Below are positions 52,152 to 63,400 of a DNA stretch of 64,000 nucleotides, piece after piece. Every line of letters starts with the position of its first letter. Position 1 is the stretch's first letter. Source of the stretch: Pedobacter rhizosphaerae. GTDB lineage: Bacteria > Bacteroidota > Bacteroidia > Sphingobacteriales > Sphingobacteriaceae. The stretch covers positions 62,001 to 126,000 of the forward strand of contig NZ_FOGG01000012.1 of the NCBI RefSeq assembly GCF_900111155.1, given 5' to 3'. The notes under the pieces are model-generated. The model was not told where the DNA came from and searched no databases. It saw only the letters and a program-made list of their open reading frames with translations. A program made the position numbers and the translations under genes.

Positions 52152-55100
52152 TTATGCCTTTTGAGTGCCTTTTTTCTGATATTCTGAGGGGAGTAGTCCG
52201 AACTCTTCCTTAAAACACTGACGGAAATATATCGAACTGTTGATGCCAACCATGAGGGCTACTTCGGTAACATTGTATTCTCCCGAACGTAGCAAATGTG
52301 CCGCCCGCTGTATCCTGATTTTACGTACCAGTTGGTTGATGTTTTTGCCTGTAAGTCCTTTTAACTTTCGGTAAAGGGTAGACTGGCTCATGTTCATTTT
52401 TTCTGATAATGTGGCAGCATCCAGCACTTCATCCTGTATGCATGCTTCAACGAGATTTACAAATTCGCTAACGAAGGCATTTTCTCGCCATAGGTCTGGA
52501 TTCGTTGCTGGTGCTTCATTTTCCTTTCCAGTCTTTCTATCGCTAGAAAGCTGTTCCATAATAGACGCGTAAACGGCTTTGCGCTTCATCAGGAGATTTT
52601 CAATTCTTAAGTTGAGCACTTTAGGACTTACGGGCTTAGTGAGGTAAGAATCAATGCCGAGGCGATAACCATGAGCTTTATCTGAATCGGTATCCTTGGC
52701 CGTTAAGAAAATGGATGGGATATGACTTGTTTCGCGCTGTTCCTTAATCCTGGTTAGCATCTCAAAACCGTCCATATCCGGCATCATAACATCACTCAAT
52801 ATTAAATCGGGTATGCGTTTTGTTGCTTCAGCAAAGCCTTCTCTTCCATTTTGCGCAGTAATGACCTCATAATTTACAGCTAATATCTTGGCCAGGTATT
52901 CTCTCACATCTCTTTCGTCTTCCACCAGTAAAACTAAAGGGCGGGCGGTTTCATCTATGGTTTGATGAGTAGCTTCTGGCTGGGTAACCGGGGAATTTGA
53001 AGCTACTGCATTAGTGAGTAATCGAACGCAAAATTCACTTCCTTTTCCCGGCTCGCTTTTCACCGAGATTTTGCCCTGATGTATCGCAGTTAGTTCCTTA
53101 ACCAGTGCCAATCCAACTCCAGTGCCCTGACTAACTGTTTTTGGGATTTGATAATAACGATCGAAAATTTTCTCGAGGTGTTCCTTTTCGATCCCACATC
53201 CGGTATCCGCAACACAAATAAGTGCAGTTGTGCTTAAACGATCTTGTTCATAACGCAAGCGCACTTCAATCTTGCCTGATACGGTATATTTGCAGGCATT
53301 AGACAATAAATTGTCCAGAATAAGCTGTACAATTTCAGCATCAAAGTTGGTTTTGATATCATCCTGCTCAATGTTGCAGATAATCCTTAAATCAGGATTA
53401 TTATTGGCTTCAGTGTATTTATTAACAATTTGCTGAACCAATTCACCCAAAAAATTTTCTCCCAAAACCAAGGGTTTATGTTGAGATTCTACTTTTCTAA
53501 ATTCTAACAGCTGATTAACCAGGGAGAACAATCTGTTGGCATTCTTTTGTACCATCAGCACCCAGTCTTTATGTTTATGGGATAGCTTTTCTTCACTAAG
53601 CAGATCCTCCAGAGGGCCAAGAATTAGCGTTAATGGAGTACGAAGTTCATGGGTGATGTTAGTATAGAAGTTCATCCGCTCCAGGTTTAGTTTACCATCA
53701 TGCTCAATCTGCAGCTTTTTTAACCGGAGTTCGGCTTCGGCATATACTTTTCTAATGTGAAAGGTAACCAGGGTAATAATGATGGCTAATATCACAATGG
53801 CGTACAATACCAATGCATAATTGCTTAGGTATAGGGGTGGAGAGATTTGGATCCTGACTTTTTGATAATCCTCAGACCACTGTTCGTTTTTTTGCCTCGT
53901 CCGGATACGCAGTTCATAATCTCCATGGGGAATATTCCTGAAATCGAGGTTTTTTTCAGCGCCTATGTAAACCCACTTTTCATCCAGTCCATGCAGCTGA
54001 TAACTAAATTCAACCAAATCATGCAGGGCATAATCCATCACTGCAAGCTCCACCCTAAAGCTGTTTTCATTATGCTTAAGGTTTATTTTCTCGGTTGGAT
54101 CGAGATGTTTTTCTGATTGTGCATGCGTTTCTCCAGTATTAAATACGATGAATCGACTTATTCTGATAGGGGATTTCGGAAGGCTGAGCGGGATGTCTTT
54201 TGGATCGAAATAACACACGCCTGTAGGCATCCCAAAAAATATCCGTCCATTTTGGTCTTTACCAACACTGTTGATTGTAAAGCCGCCTAATGGTAATCCG
54301 AAAGACTGATCATAACTAAAAAAACGTTTTTGTTTAGGCAGGTAGCGTAAAAGTCCCAGTCTTGTAGAACACCAGATATTCTGGTCACGATCTTCAGTTA
54401 TAGCATTGATGGTTAACCATGCCCCACCACCTGGCGGTGTAATACTTTTTATTTGTTTAAATGGTGTGCCTGCCGGATGAAAGCCTAAACCATCATTTGT
54501 GGCAATCCAGATGTTGTTATCATGATCGGAAAATAAATGGTTTATGGTATTACTTTTAATCCCTTCACCTTTAGATATTTTGTTAATTAATTTTCCCTCG
54601 CTGTCAAAAATATAGATCCCTTGCCCGTAGGTTCCGATCCACATATTTCCTTTATTGTCTTCTATGAGCGTTCGAGGAGCAAAATCGCCCATCATGGGCT
54701 TGTTGGTTACCAGTTTTTTGAAGGTGTTGGTTTTTAAATGGTGTATAAAAACTCCTTCTTCGGCAGCAAAGCAGATGTTACCATGTCTGTCTTCCACAAT
54801 GGCACGTACGGAAGTCATTTTTTCTCCCGCATCTATTTTTTTCCATTTCCTGGTTTTTGATTCAAAAAAAGATACCCCACCATCTTGTAAACCAAACCAT
54901 CGGTTGCCATCCTTGTCCAGGTATCCGGATAGCAGGAAGTCGTCGGCAATACCACTATTGCGCATATTGGATTTGATGGCTTTACCATTGGGTGCAATCT
55001 GAATAACCCCATCGCCCACGGTACCCAGCCACATGCTGTTATCACGATCGTTTAATATGCTGGTTACGGTTGCGGGCCTGCCTTCCGATTGAATAAGATT

Positions 55101-56174
55101 TTCGGTAGATAAGATGGAAAAAAAAGGTTTTTGATGCGTGGAAAAGGCTATACCACCACTGTATATACCCATCCAAATATTGCCAAACTGGTCACGGTCT
55201 ATACTTTGAACCGAAGAGGTGTTTCCTCGGTGTAGGTTTTGAATTCCAATCTCGGTAACGCGGAGCAATTTTTCCGATTTGGCATAGCTGGTTTTCAGGA
55301 TAAACAATTGAGAAGATTCTGCACCAATCCAGATTGAACCATTGATTTCCTTTATGGTGTAAATAAAAGGTTCTAAACCATTTCTGCTCTTTTTAGCCAG
55401 ACTGATTTTTTGTAAAAGTTTAGTGTATGGGTTATAAACGGCTAAACCTTTCCTGGTTCCGATCCAGATATTGTTATTTTGATCACAGAATAATGATTTT
55501 ACTTCATTATCAGGCAATAGCCCGGCACTGTTGGCAGTATTAATTACAGTTGTAGAACGCTTTCTGATATCTAAAATGGATATTCCTTTATTAACATGGC
55601 CGGCGTAGAGCATACCGCTATGATCTTCTACCAAAGACCAAATGCTGTTCTCTGCCAAACCAGCCATGGTTTTCTTGTTAAAGCGTTCAAATGTTTTGCT
55701 AACCGGGTCGAACCGCTGAACCCCCTGATGGTAAGTGGCTAGCCAGAATTTCCCACTGCCCGATTTAATGATGTCAGTAATATCATTCGTAGCAATCGAC
55801 TTTGGATCATTATCGTGATGAAGATAATAGGAAAACCGGTTGGTTTTCATGTCATAAACATTTAATCCGTTAGCCCTGGTACCTATATAAAGTTTATCAT
55901 CATCGCAAAAAAGGGTGTTAATTTCATTGCTGTTAACTGAAGAGCCATCTGCTTTCTCGGTTTTGTAAAATTGCTTAAATGAATTGCTTGCAAAACGGTT
56001 TAACCCCATTTCGGTAGCAATCCAAATAAAGCCATATTGATCGTGAACAACATCAATTACCTGCTGACTGGATAAGCCTTCCTGTAAAGACAGGTATTTG
56101 GCAGGGTTGGGTTGCGCACAGACTAAAATGGATTGAAAGCAATAAACAATAACAAGTATGAGTCTAATCTTCAT
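52152..56174 (-). CDS. Hybrid two-component system regulator (HTCS)
   Basis: The 1340-residue sensor-regulator has a signal peptide at ~1-20, then a two-bladed periplasmic propeller sensor built of repeats with motifs such as NIWIGTRKGLAVYNP (about 25-690), and a Y_Y_Y domain (about 700-775). A single membrane helix lies near 783-803. The kinase has phosphoacceptor H842 in FYTNITHELRTPLTL, NLLSNACKYT and GTGVGLALVK. A receiver with D1128 (LSDVMMPDMDG) and an AraC-type helix-turn-helix (about 1235-1338) end the protein. It senses oligosaccharide in the periplasm and activates the SusC-led operon. GH97 lies 29 bp upstream and may be co-transcribed. Confidence 0.96.
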   Translation of the reverse strand: MKIRLILVIVYCFQSILVCAQPNPAKYLSLQEGLSSQQVIDVVHDQYGFIWIATEMGLNRFASNSFKQFYKTEKADGSSVNSNEINTLFCDDDKLYIGTRANGLNVYDMKTNRFSYYLHHDNDPKSIATNDITDIIKSGSGKFWLATYHQGVQRFDPVSKTFERFNKKTMAGLAENSIWSLVEDHSGMLYAGHVNKGISILDIRKRSTTVINTANSAGLLPDNEVKSLFCDQNNNIWIGTRKGLAVYNPYTKLLQKISLAKKSRNGLEPFIYTIKEINGSIWIGAESSQLFILKTSYAKSEKLLRVTEIGIQNLHRGNTSSVQSIDRDQFGNIWMGIYSGGIAFSTHQKPFFSILSTENLIQSEGRPATVTSILNDRDNSMWLGTVGDGVIQIAPNGKAIKSNMRNSGIADDFLLSGYLDKDGNRWFGLQDGGVSFFESKTRKWKKIDAGEKMTSVRAIVEDRHGNICFAAEEGVFIHHLKTNTFKKLVTNKPMMGDFAPRTLIEDNKGNMWIGTYGQGIYIFDSEGKLINKISKGEGIKSNTINHLFSDHDNNIWIATNDGLGFHPAGTPFKQIKSITPPGGGAWLTINAITEDRDQNIWCSTRLGLLRYLPKQKRFFSYDQSFGLPLGGFTINSVGKDQNGRIFFGMPTGVCYFDPKDIPLSLPKSPIRISRFIVFNTGETHAQSEKHLDPTEKINLKHNENSFRVELAVMDYALHDLVEFSYQLHGLDEKWVYIGAEKNLDFRNIPHGDYELRIRTRQKNEQWSEDYQKVRIQISPPLYLSNYALVLYAIVILAIIITLVTFHIRKVYAEAELRLKKLQIEHDGKLNLERMNFYTNITHELRTPLTLILGPLEDLLSEEKLSHKHKDWVLMVQKNANRLFSLVNQLLEFRKVESQHKPLVLGENFLGELVQQIVNKYTEANNNPDLRIICNIEQDDIKTNFDAEIVQLILDNLLSNACKYTVSGKIEVRLRYEQDRLSTTALICVADTGCGIEKEHLEKIFDRYYQIPKTVSQGTGVGLALVKELTAIHQGKISVKSEPGKGSEFCVRLLTNAVASNSPVTQPEATHQTIDETARPLVLLVEDERDVREYLAKILAVNYEVITAQNGREGFAEATKRIPDLILSDVMMPDMDGFEMLTRIKEQRETSHIPSIFLTAKDTDSDKAHGYRLGIDSYLTKPVSPKVLNLRIENLLMKRKAVYASIMEQLSSDRKTGKENEAPATNPDLWRENAFVSEFVNLVEACIQDEVLDAATLSEKMNMSQSTLYRKLKGLTGKNINQLVRKIRIQRAAHLLRSGEYNVTEVALMVGINSSIYFRQCFKEEFGLLPSEYQKKGTQKA

Positions 56175-56203
56175 GTTTTTACAGTGATGATCCAGTACTC
56201 AGC

Positions 56204-58156
56204 TTATTTAGATACTATTATATTACCACCGTTGGCCAGTAACTTTATTCTAAGCTGTTTGGATTTGTTTAATTTCTTAACGCCAATTTGCGGTGATCTG
56301 TCATCGCCATCATAGTAAACTGATACTTCATTACTTGTTAACATCGGAAGTGAAACCGTAATCGTTTTGTCGGTACTTTCAGCGTTGATTGCAGCAATAT
56401 ACCAGGTATCCTGATGACGACGGGCCAAAACACAGTATTTGCCGGGATAACCTTCAATGAATACCGTGTTATCCCAGGTGGTTGGAACTTTTTTCATAAA
56501 ATCGATCACGTGTGCTGGCATCTCTTTGAGGTTGTTAGGCGTAAGGCCAAAATTCTGTACAGGAGACTGGAAAAGAACAGCTGTTGCCAGCTGAAAGGTT
56601 TCGGTGGTTTTTCTGATGGTACCACCATCATTTTTCTTGTTATGGTGTTTGTTTAAAAGTACCGGACCAAATTCCATTGATCCAACAGCATTGCGGATAA
56701 AGGGGTGGAGGCTTGCATTGAAAGCCTCTGTATCATTGGCGTGTTGGGTGAAAATCAGATTTTCTGAGGCCAATACGGCTTCGCTACCAACATAATTAGG
56801 ATACATTCTTTCCCAGCCCCGTGGCAATGTACAGCCATGAAAGGTAACGGTGAGGCCATAACTGTTGGCATCGGATAGGATTTCTTCATAAAGTTTCATG
56901 GTTTCCTGTTTATCGCCACCAAAAAAGTCAACTTTAATTCCTTTAACCCCCATTTTTTGCATCCAGGCCATCTCTTTTTTCCTTACAGCTGGGGTATTCA
57001 TTCTGTTTTTCGGATCTTGTGGCGCATCGTTCCAATAACCATTAGAATTATACCATAAACAAATTCCTACATTTTTGCTTTTGGCATAATTAATCAGTTC
57101 TTCAGTTTTTTGATAACCGATATTTTTTTCCCAGCCTCCGTCAATCAATGCAAGTTCATATCCCATAGCAGCGGCCAGATCAATAAATGTTTTTTGGTCA
57201 TCATATTTAATGCTGGCATCTTGCCAAAGTAACCAGCTCCAGGTAGACCGACCAAAGCTATATGGTTTGGAGGGCTCATACTGGGCTTCAACCACATCAA
57301 AGGGAATAGTAGTTTCCACTATAGGCTTAAGATCGTTGCCAACGGTAATGGTACGCCATGGGGTATTGCCTGGCAAAGGAATGGCCGGAAGCGCACTACC
57401 CAAACCATTATTCTCAGCCTTTTCCGGGAAGGCAATTTTGTATCTTCCTTCTTTCGTTCCTTCACTTAATTTGGAACCGCAGTATAAAGCATTTACACCT
57501 GTTTCCGACAACAATACCCATCCTTTACTACCGATGTGGAAAAGGGCAGGAAAAGTGTAGCCAACGCCATATTTGGAGGGAATACCCATTGCCTGGTCAG
57601 CAGTGTATTCTTCTTCATAGCTGGGTTTGGTTTTCATCCAGCCAATCATAGGTGTGGCCTGAGGTGTTAAGAAAGTAGTCGTCTGCGACGGAAATTTGTA
57701 CCCGCTTAACTCTTCTTCTATGATGTAGTTAGCTTGTTCTCCGGTTTGCGGAATATGGTACCTGAAAGCAATATTGTTGTTGCTTACACGGAAAATCACG
57801 TCCATTCGGTTCTTTTTACCGTTTTCAAATCTGCAAATCAGCTCATTGGCATCGTAATTTACCTTACTGATCTTGATTTTTGGCTCTGTATAGGTTTCAC
57901 TAATCTTATTCACTTGCTGATCAATCAGTTTTAAGTTTGCTGAAAAATCCATTTGGCTCCCACGAAGTCCAAGAGGAGATCGCTCAAGCATTTCTTCTTT
58001 ATTCAGCCAAACATTATAATGTAGTTTCCCTTCCTCCATATACAGTTTTACCACCAGCTTTTTATCGGGGCTGTAAACACTCATGGTTTGAGCAAATGTG
58101 AGGTTAAAAATGAAAAGGAGTAATGAACTTAGAAGTAAGATTTTGTAGTGTTTCAT
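56204..58156 (-). CDS. Glycoside hydrolase family 97, retaining type (alpha-galactosidase-like)
   Basis: The 650-residue enzyme has a signal peptide at 1-22. An N-terminal beta-sandwich (about 25-280) leads to a TIM barrel (about 300-560) and a short C-terminal beta domain. The catalytic nucleophile is D410 in GIKVDFFGGDK, matching retaining GH97 enzymes (alpha-galactosidase type) rather than inverting SusB-like alpha-glucosidases. YNSNGYWND, TVTFHGCTLPRGW and ENLIFTQHAND are further barrel motifs. The gene precedes the HTCS gene by 29 bp. With GH43 and GH2 in the same locus, it suggests release of alpha-galactose from a mixed arabinose/galactose glycan. Confidence 0.93.
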   Translation of the reverse strand: MKHYKILLLSSLLLFIFNLTFAQTMSVYSPDKKLVVKLYMEEGKLHYNVWLNKEEMLERSPLGLRGSQMDFSANLKLIDQQVNKISETYTEPKIKISKVNYDANELICRFENGKKNRMDVIFRVSNNNIAFRYHIPQTGEQANYIIEEELSGYKFPSQTTTFLTPQATPMIGWMKTKPSYEEEYTADQAMGIPSKYGVGYTFPALFHIGSKGWVLLSETGVNALYCGSKLSEGTKEGRYKIAFPEKAENNGLGSALPAIPLPGNTPWRTITVGNDLKPIVETTIPFDVVEAQYEPSKPYSFGRSTWSWLLWQDASIKYDDQKTFIDLAAAMGYELALIDGGWEKNIGYQKTEELINYAKSKNVGICLWYNSNGYWNDAPQDPKNRMNTPAVRKKEMAWMQKMGVKGIKVDFFGGDKQETMKLYEEILSDANSYGLTVTFHGCTLPRGWERMYPNYVGSEAVLASENLIFTQHANDTEAFNASLHPFIRNAVGSMEFGPVLLNKHHNKKNDGGTIRKTTETFQLATAVLFQSPVQNFGLTPNNLKEMPAHVIDFMKKVPTTWDNTVFIEGYPGKYCVLARRHQDTWYIAAINAESTDKTITVSLPMLTSNEVSVYYDGDDRSPQIGVKKLNKSKQLRIKLLANGGNIIVSK

Positions 58157-58580
58157 ATTTGTTTAGTTAGGTCACAGCGAATTGCGGTATCGGGCTTGCA
58201 AATTAAGCGACTGCTATTTGTTTTAGTCTTGGAATGGATATTTGGTCTCGTATACGAAGGGTTAGCAATGAACAAATATTGAATTTTTTTTATAAACGTC
58301 AAAATAACGTTTAAAATAAGTTGGTTGATTTGGTTTTGTATAACTAATATATAACCCCAAAAAATACCATCTATGTCTTCAGATGTACACAGCTTATTAT
58401 TAAAATAAGATACTGGTTGGTAATATGGGGCGTATTTAGGTTGAAAATTGGATGCTCTTTCGCTTATAAAGCATATTTATTTGACAATTATTATTAGTTT
58501 AGCAGAAGAAGTGGGCACAAGATCCGCAGTGTGCACTTCAGCAATAGAAAGATATCAACCGGGACTATTCCCATAACTGA
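58157..58580. promoter_or_regulatory. Divergent intergenic region between GH97 and ECF sigma genes
   Basis: This 424-bp AT-rich spacer separates two divergent loci and must hold both promoters. I see no clear TAnnTTTG with a spaced TTG, no small gene and no repeat. Confidence 0.4.
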
Positions 58581-59162
58581 TTGCTAGGTTTGACAAACAC
58601 GTTAACAGACTTTTCCGATGATAAACTGATCGATCTATTGAATGATGGAGATAGAGGCGCACTAGATGAAATATACCGCCGGCATTGGTCAGCGATGTAC
58701 ATAGCCTCATTTAATATGCTTAAAGATCATGATGCCTGTATGGATATTAATCAGGATATCTTTACATGGCTGTGGACCAAGAGGGGAGAGCTGAAGATCA
58801 CCTCATTAAAATCATACCTCCTCTCAGCTGTAAGATATAAGGTAACTGATGTGATAAGAAGAGTTAAAGTGGGTAAAGTATTCCTTGACCATTTGTCTCA
58901 GGCAGAGGCATCATTTGATAATGTTACCAGTGACCTTGAGGTAAAGGAACTTAGAAAAATTATCCTCCAATTTATTGCAGATCTTCCCGATCGCTGCAGG
59001 GAAGTTTTTGATTTAAGCAGAAATCATCATTTATCCAATAAAGAAATAGCACTTCGGTTAGGAATAACAGAAAAGGCCGTTGAAAGACAGATGACCATTG
59101 CATTAAAGCGATTCAAATCATCAATTGGTAGTTCATACCATATTTTTATCGGTTTATTTTAG
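58581..59162 (+). CDS. ECF sigma factor of the FecI type
   Basis: The 193-residue protein has region 2 (NDGDRGALDEIYRRHWSAMY, with DACMDINQDIFTWLWTKRGE) and region 4 (LPDRCREVFDLSRNHHLSNK, with IALRLGITEKAVERQMTIAL). No ATG lies before the conserved domain, so the start is TTG at 58581 or possibly the TTG at 58590. It is followed by FecR and a TonB receptor with an STN domain, the classic cell-surface signalling set. When ligand binds the receptor, this sigma should drive the receptor/SusD operon. Confidence 0.9.
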   Translation: MLGLTNTLTDFSDDKLIDLLNDGDRGALDEIYRRHWSAMYIASFNMLKDHDACMDINQDIFTWLWTKRGELKITSLKSYLLSAVRYKVTDVIRRVKVGKVFLDHLSQAEASFDNVTSDLEVKELRKIILQFIADLPDRCREVFDLSRNHHLSNKEIALRLGITEKAVERQMTIALKRFKSSIGSSYHIFIGLF

Positions 59163-59307
59163 CCTTTTTTTTAGCTCTGGGAAAAAAAAATAAAATATTT
59201 AAAACTTTTTTTGCCTTTGTTTGTGGGGTTGCTCCATAGTTGAACGCCTTAATGTTAAATGACGGCTGTCAAATGCTCATTTAGTCTTCATTTATAGCTG
59301 TTTTCAA

Positions 59308-60273
59308 ATGCAAAAGGAAGAATTTTTTCAACTAACGGACAAAATTAATGATGGATCTGCCAACGAGGCGGAACTGGAACTATATATCAAGTATTTTAAT
59401 TCTTTTCAAACCAGTTCAGTGTGGGATGAGAAGGAGATGGGGGATGAGCAAACTCGTGGACAAATGCTTTTGGCCGCGATAGATCGATCTATTGCTGCAC
59501 CGCTTCCCGTTAAACGCCTTAAATTAAATCTGAAATGGGTTGCTTCCATTGCTGCTATACTGGTAGTAGCCGTTGCTGCATTCTGGTTTATCAATGTAAA
59601 TCATCCGGTTGTTGACAATGTGGCTAATTACGCCAATCAGACCTCCACAAATACTAACGAACTCATTCAGTTGCCAGATGGAAGTACAGTTATTCTAAGT
59701 GCCGGAAGTACCATGTCTTACAGCTCAATCCCTGGTAAAATACCCGTTCGGGAGGTGAAATTAAAAGGACAGGCATTTTTCGATGTTAAGCATATTGATC
59801 AGCAGCCCTTCATCGTTCGTACTGAATCGGTTACCACACATGTACTGGGAACCGCATTCGAGGTGAATGCAAACGGCGGTAAAATTATTGTAACCGTTGC
59901 TCGTGGAAAGGTTGGCGTAACAAAGGATGGGAAACAGTTGGGAATGTTAACCCCGAATAAACAGGTGATCTACGATAAGGCCAGAGATAAGTCAACTATC
60001 CATGATATTAATGCCAAAAAAACCAGCTCATGGAGTAATGGCGACCTGGTATTTACCAACATCACAGTTGGTCATGCAGCAAATTTTTTACAGCAGCGAT
60101 TTAACGTTAACATTATTGTAAAAGATGAAGCATTAGCAAAGCAACAGTTTACAACCAAACTTTTCGAAAATCAAAGCTTAACAGAGATACTAACCTTGAT
60201 CTGTGATTTTAATAATGCTGAATACACTTTCAACGAATCAACCAAACTTGTAACTATTAAACCAAAAAACTAA
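59308..60273 (+). CDS. FecR-family anti-sigma factor
   Basis: The 321-residue protein has a cytoplasmic sigma-binding N-terminus (about 1-70), a membrane helix at ~77-97 (WVASIAAILVVAVAAFWFIN), then the periplasmic FecR domain (about 115-205, QLPDGSTVILSAGSTMSY and GQAFFDVKHIDQQPFIVRTE). A C-terminal DUF4974 domain follows (about 245-321, LVFTNITVGHAANFLQQRFN). It relays the signal from the STN domain of the downstream receptor to the sigma factor. Gene order sigma-FecR-receptor-SusD is standard. Confidence 0.95.
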   Translation: MQKEEFFQLTDKINDGSANEAELELYIKYFNSFQTSSVWDEKEMGDEQTRGQMLLAAIDRSIAAPLPVKRLKLNLKWVASIAAILVVAVAAFWFINVNHPVVDNVANYANQTSTNTNELIQLPDGSTVILSAGSTMSYSSIPGKIPVREVKLKGQAFFDVKHIDQQPFIVRTESVTTHVLGTAFEVNANGGKIIVTVARGKVGVTKDGKQLGMLTPNKQVIYDKARDKSTIHDINAKKTSSWSNGDLVFTNITVGHAANFLQQRFNVNIIVKDEALAKQQFTTKLFENQSLTEILTLICDFNNAEYTFNESTKLVTIKPKN

Positions 60274-60436
60274 AATGAACCAACCTGTACCATCCTAATT
60301 AAAAAGGCCCTGCGTTAGCAACATATTCGCTGTATGAAACTAATGCAGAACCCTCCCAGGCCATCCAAAACTGGATGATAAGCCTGTTTTAATGTAATTC
60401 TCATAAGGTATTTAAATCACACCAACATTCGAATAT

Positions 60437-63400
60437 ATGAATTTTTCTGCAATTGCAGTAAAGTACAGGGACTGTTATGTCCAATGTACCCATAAAAAAC
60501 TACTAATCGATTTTATGCGTATCACTTCGTTTATCATCCTTGTCCTTGCCATATCAGCACAAATGCTGGTTGCTTCATCTGTTAAAGGACAGCAAATGGA
60601 AGATGTACGGGTAAAATTGAAATTAAACCGAGAGCGACTTTCCCAGGCACTCGAAAAAATTGAAAAACAAACGCCTTTCCATTTTATTTATCGAGACGAG
60701 GAAATCCGCGAAATCCCATTGTTAAATCTAGGTGAAACAACCACAACCCTGGATATATTGCTAACAGCACTTTTGGCTAACTCTAATTTAACCTTTAAAC
60801 AGATAGACAGACATATTATCATCACTAAAAAAATACCTGTCAGATCAAGTCAGCTTAATGATGCCAACCAGATCGTTAACGCGATAACCACTAATCGGGA
60901 TATCCAGATTTCTGGTAAAGTGACTGATGAAAAGAAAATTCCAATTCCCGGTGCGAGTGTTTGGGTTGTTGGAACAAAAATCAGTACGATGACAGGTAGT
61001 ACGGGAAATTTCTCAATCAATATTCCAGATTCAAATGCCGTACTGGAGATTCGGTTTGTTGGTTATAAAACCAAGCGGGTTAGTGCCAGGTCTGGTGCAT
61101 ACAGATTCATTCAGATGGAGGTAGAGCAGCAAAACCTTGATGAAGTTGTAATCAATAACGGGCTTTTCGATCGTAAGGTGGGAACCTCAACAGGGGCCAC
61201 CTCTACTTTTAATAATGCGCAGCTCAAAGTGGTTACCAATCAGAACCTTATTGCAGGCCTCGCCATTTTAGATCCATCTTTTATCATTGTTGAAAATAAT
61301 AATCTCGGTTCCAATCCCAATAATTTACCTGATGTACAGATGCGCGGGCAAACAGGTTTCCCGAATGTAGGAGACGAATTTGCAAATGCACCCAATTTGC
61401 CTTTATTTATTCTGGATGGTTTTGAAACGACTTTGCAAAGAATTTATGACCTGAATATCAACTTAATCAAAAGTGTTACCCTTTTAAAAGATGCTTCTGC
61501 AAAAGCCATTTACGGATCGAAGGCCGGTAATGGCGTGGTGGTTGTGGAGACCATTAAACCTGAGGCTGGTGCACTCCGTGTGTCTTATTCGGGAAGTTTG
61601 AATTTTACTGCTCCTGATTTATCCAGTTATGAATTAACCAATTCAGCTCAGAAAATACAGGCAGAAATACGCGCTGGAAGGTATATATCTGCTAACCCAA
61701 TTAATGAATCAGCCCTCACAGCACAGTATGCCATCAACCAGAAGGCCGCATTGGAAGGCGTAGACTCCTACTGGCTTTCTCAACCTTTACAGAATGGTTA
61801 TGGTCAGCGCCACAGTGTAATGGTTGATGGTGGCGACCAGTCCCTGAGATATTCAGCTAATATGAGTTACAACAATAACATTGGGGTGATGAAGGGTTCA
61901 AACCGGGAAACTATCAGTGGCTCTGTTAACTTATCTTATTTCAAGGAGAAGTTTTCATTCAATAATATTCTGACTATAGATCGCAATAATGCCAATAATT
62001 CCCCATATGGATCTTTTGCTGAATATGCCAAAATGAATCCATACTGGAGAATCAAAGATGAGTTTGGGCGTTTAATTCCAACATATACCAATTTTGGGGC
62101 AACGGTGTATAATCCACTGTATAATGGCGAACTTAACTCTAAAGACAACAGCAGGTATACGAATATTGTAGAAAACTTTTATACCGAGTGGAGGCCATCA
62201 GCGGTATTGAGATTTACCGGTCGTGTGGGAATCAATCTTCAAAACAATAGTTCTGATAATTATATCTCTGCCAATAATACCCGCTATGCTTCAATTCCCA
62301 TTAACTCAGATTTGTATCAACAAAGAGGACAGTATACCATCACAAATGGTAGAAACTCAGGGCTGAGTACCGATATTGGTGCCGCATACACCCTTAACAA
62401 AGGCAAGCACCAGGCAATTGCAAATGCCATTTATTCCATCACTCAGAACATTACCAACATTAATGGTATGACAGCAGTTGGTTTTCCTAATGATAATCTT
62501 GATTTTATCTCAGCCGGAGGCGGATTTACAGCAGGATCGAGGCCCACTGGATCTGAAAATACTGCCCGTACAATGGCTGTAACAACAGCGGTGAATTATG
62601 CGTATGACAACAGGTTTTTAACTGACCTAAGTTACAGGGCTAATGCCAGCTCGCAGTTTGGTGCCAATAATCGCTGGGGAAGTTTCTGGTCTGCAGGTTT
62701 AGGATGGAATCTACACAATGAAGCCTTTTTGAAAAACCTGAAGGGTAAAGTCGATATGCTTAAGTTGAGGGCAAGCATTGGAAGTACGGGTACGCAGAAT
62801 TTCAGCGCTTATGAGGCCTTAACTTCATATCGTTATAACACAACACAAAATTATAATGGTGATGTTGGTTTTAACCTCATTTCTTTGGCCAATCCTGATT
62901 TACGCTGGCAAAAGGTAATGGACAAAAACATAGGTTTAGATCTTGGTATTTTCCAACGTTTAAGCCTGCGCTTCGATTTTTATATTAAGGATACCCAAAA
63001 TTTGTTGTCTGACCAGATTCTTCCTTTATCTACGGGATTTGTAAGTTATAAAGAGAATATTGGTGAAGTACGAAATCAGGGGTACCAGATTGGTGCCAAT
63101 TTAAGGGTTTACAACAATACCGCTTCCAGAACATTTGTTAATGTATTTGTTAATGCAGCACATAATACCAATAGGATAAGAAAAGTTTCGAGTTCCTTAG
63201 AGCAGCTGAATACCACAGAAGATGCCAATAAGTTAAATAGTGGAACCAATGCTGAAGAGCGTGCACTAAGACAAAACCCCTCCACACGGTATGTTCCCGG
63301 TCAATCAATGTCAACCATCTGGGTGGTTCCTTCACTAGGTATAGATCCATCTAACGGAAAGGAAATCTTTGTAAAAAGAGATGGAACGCAAACTTATGTT

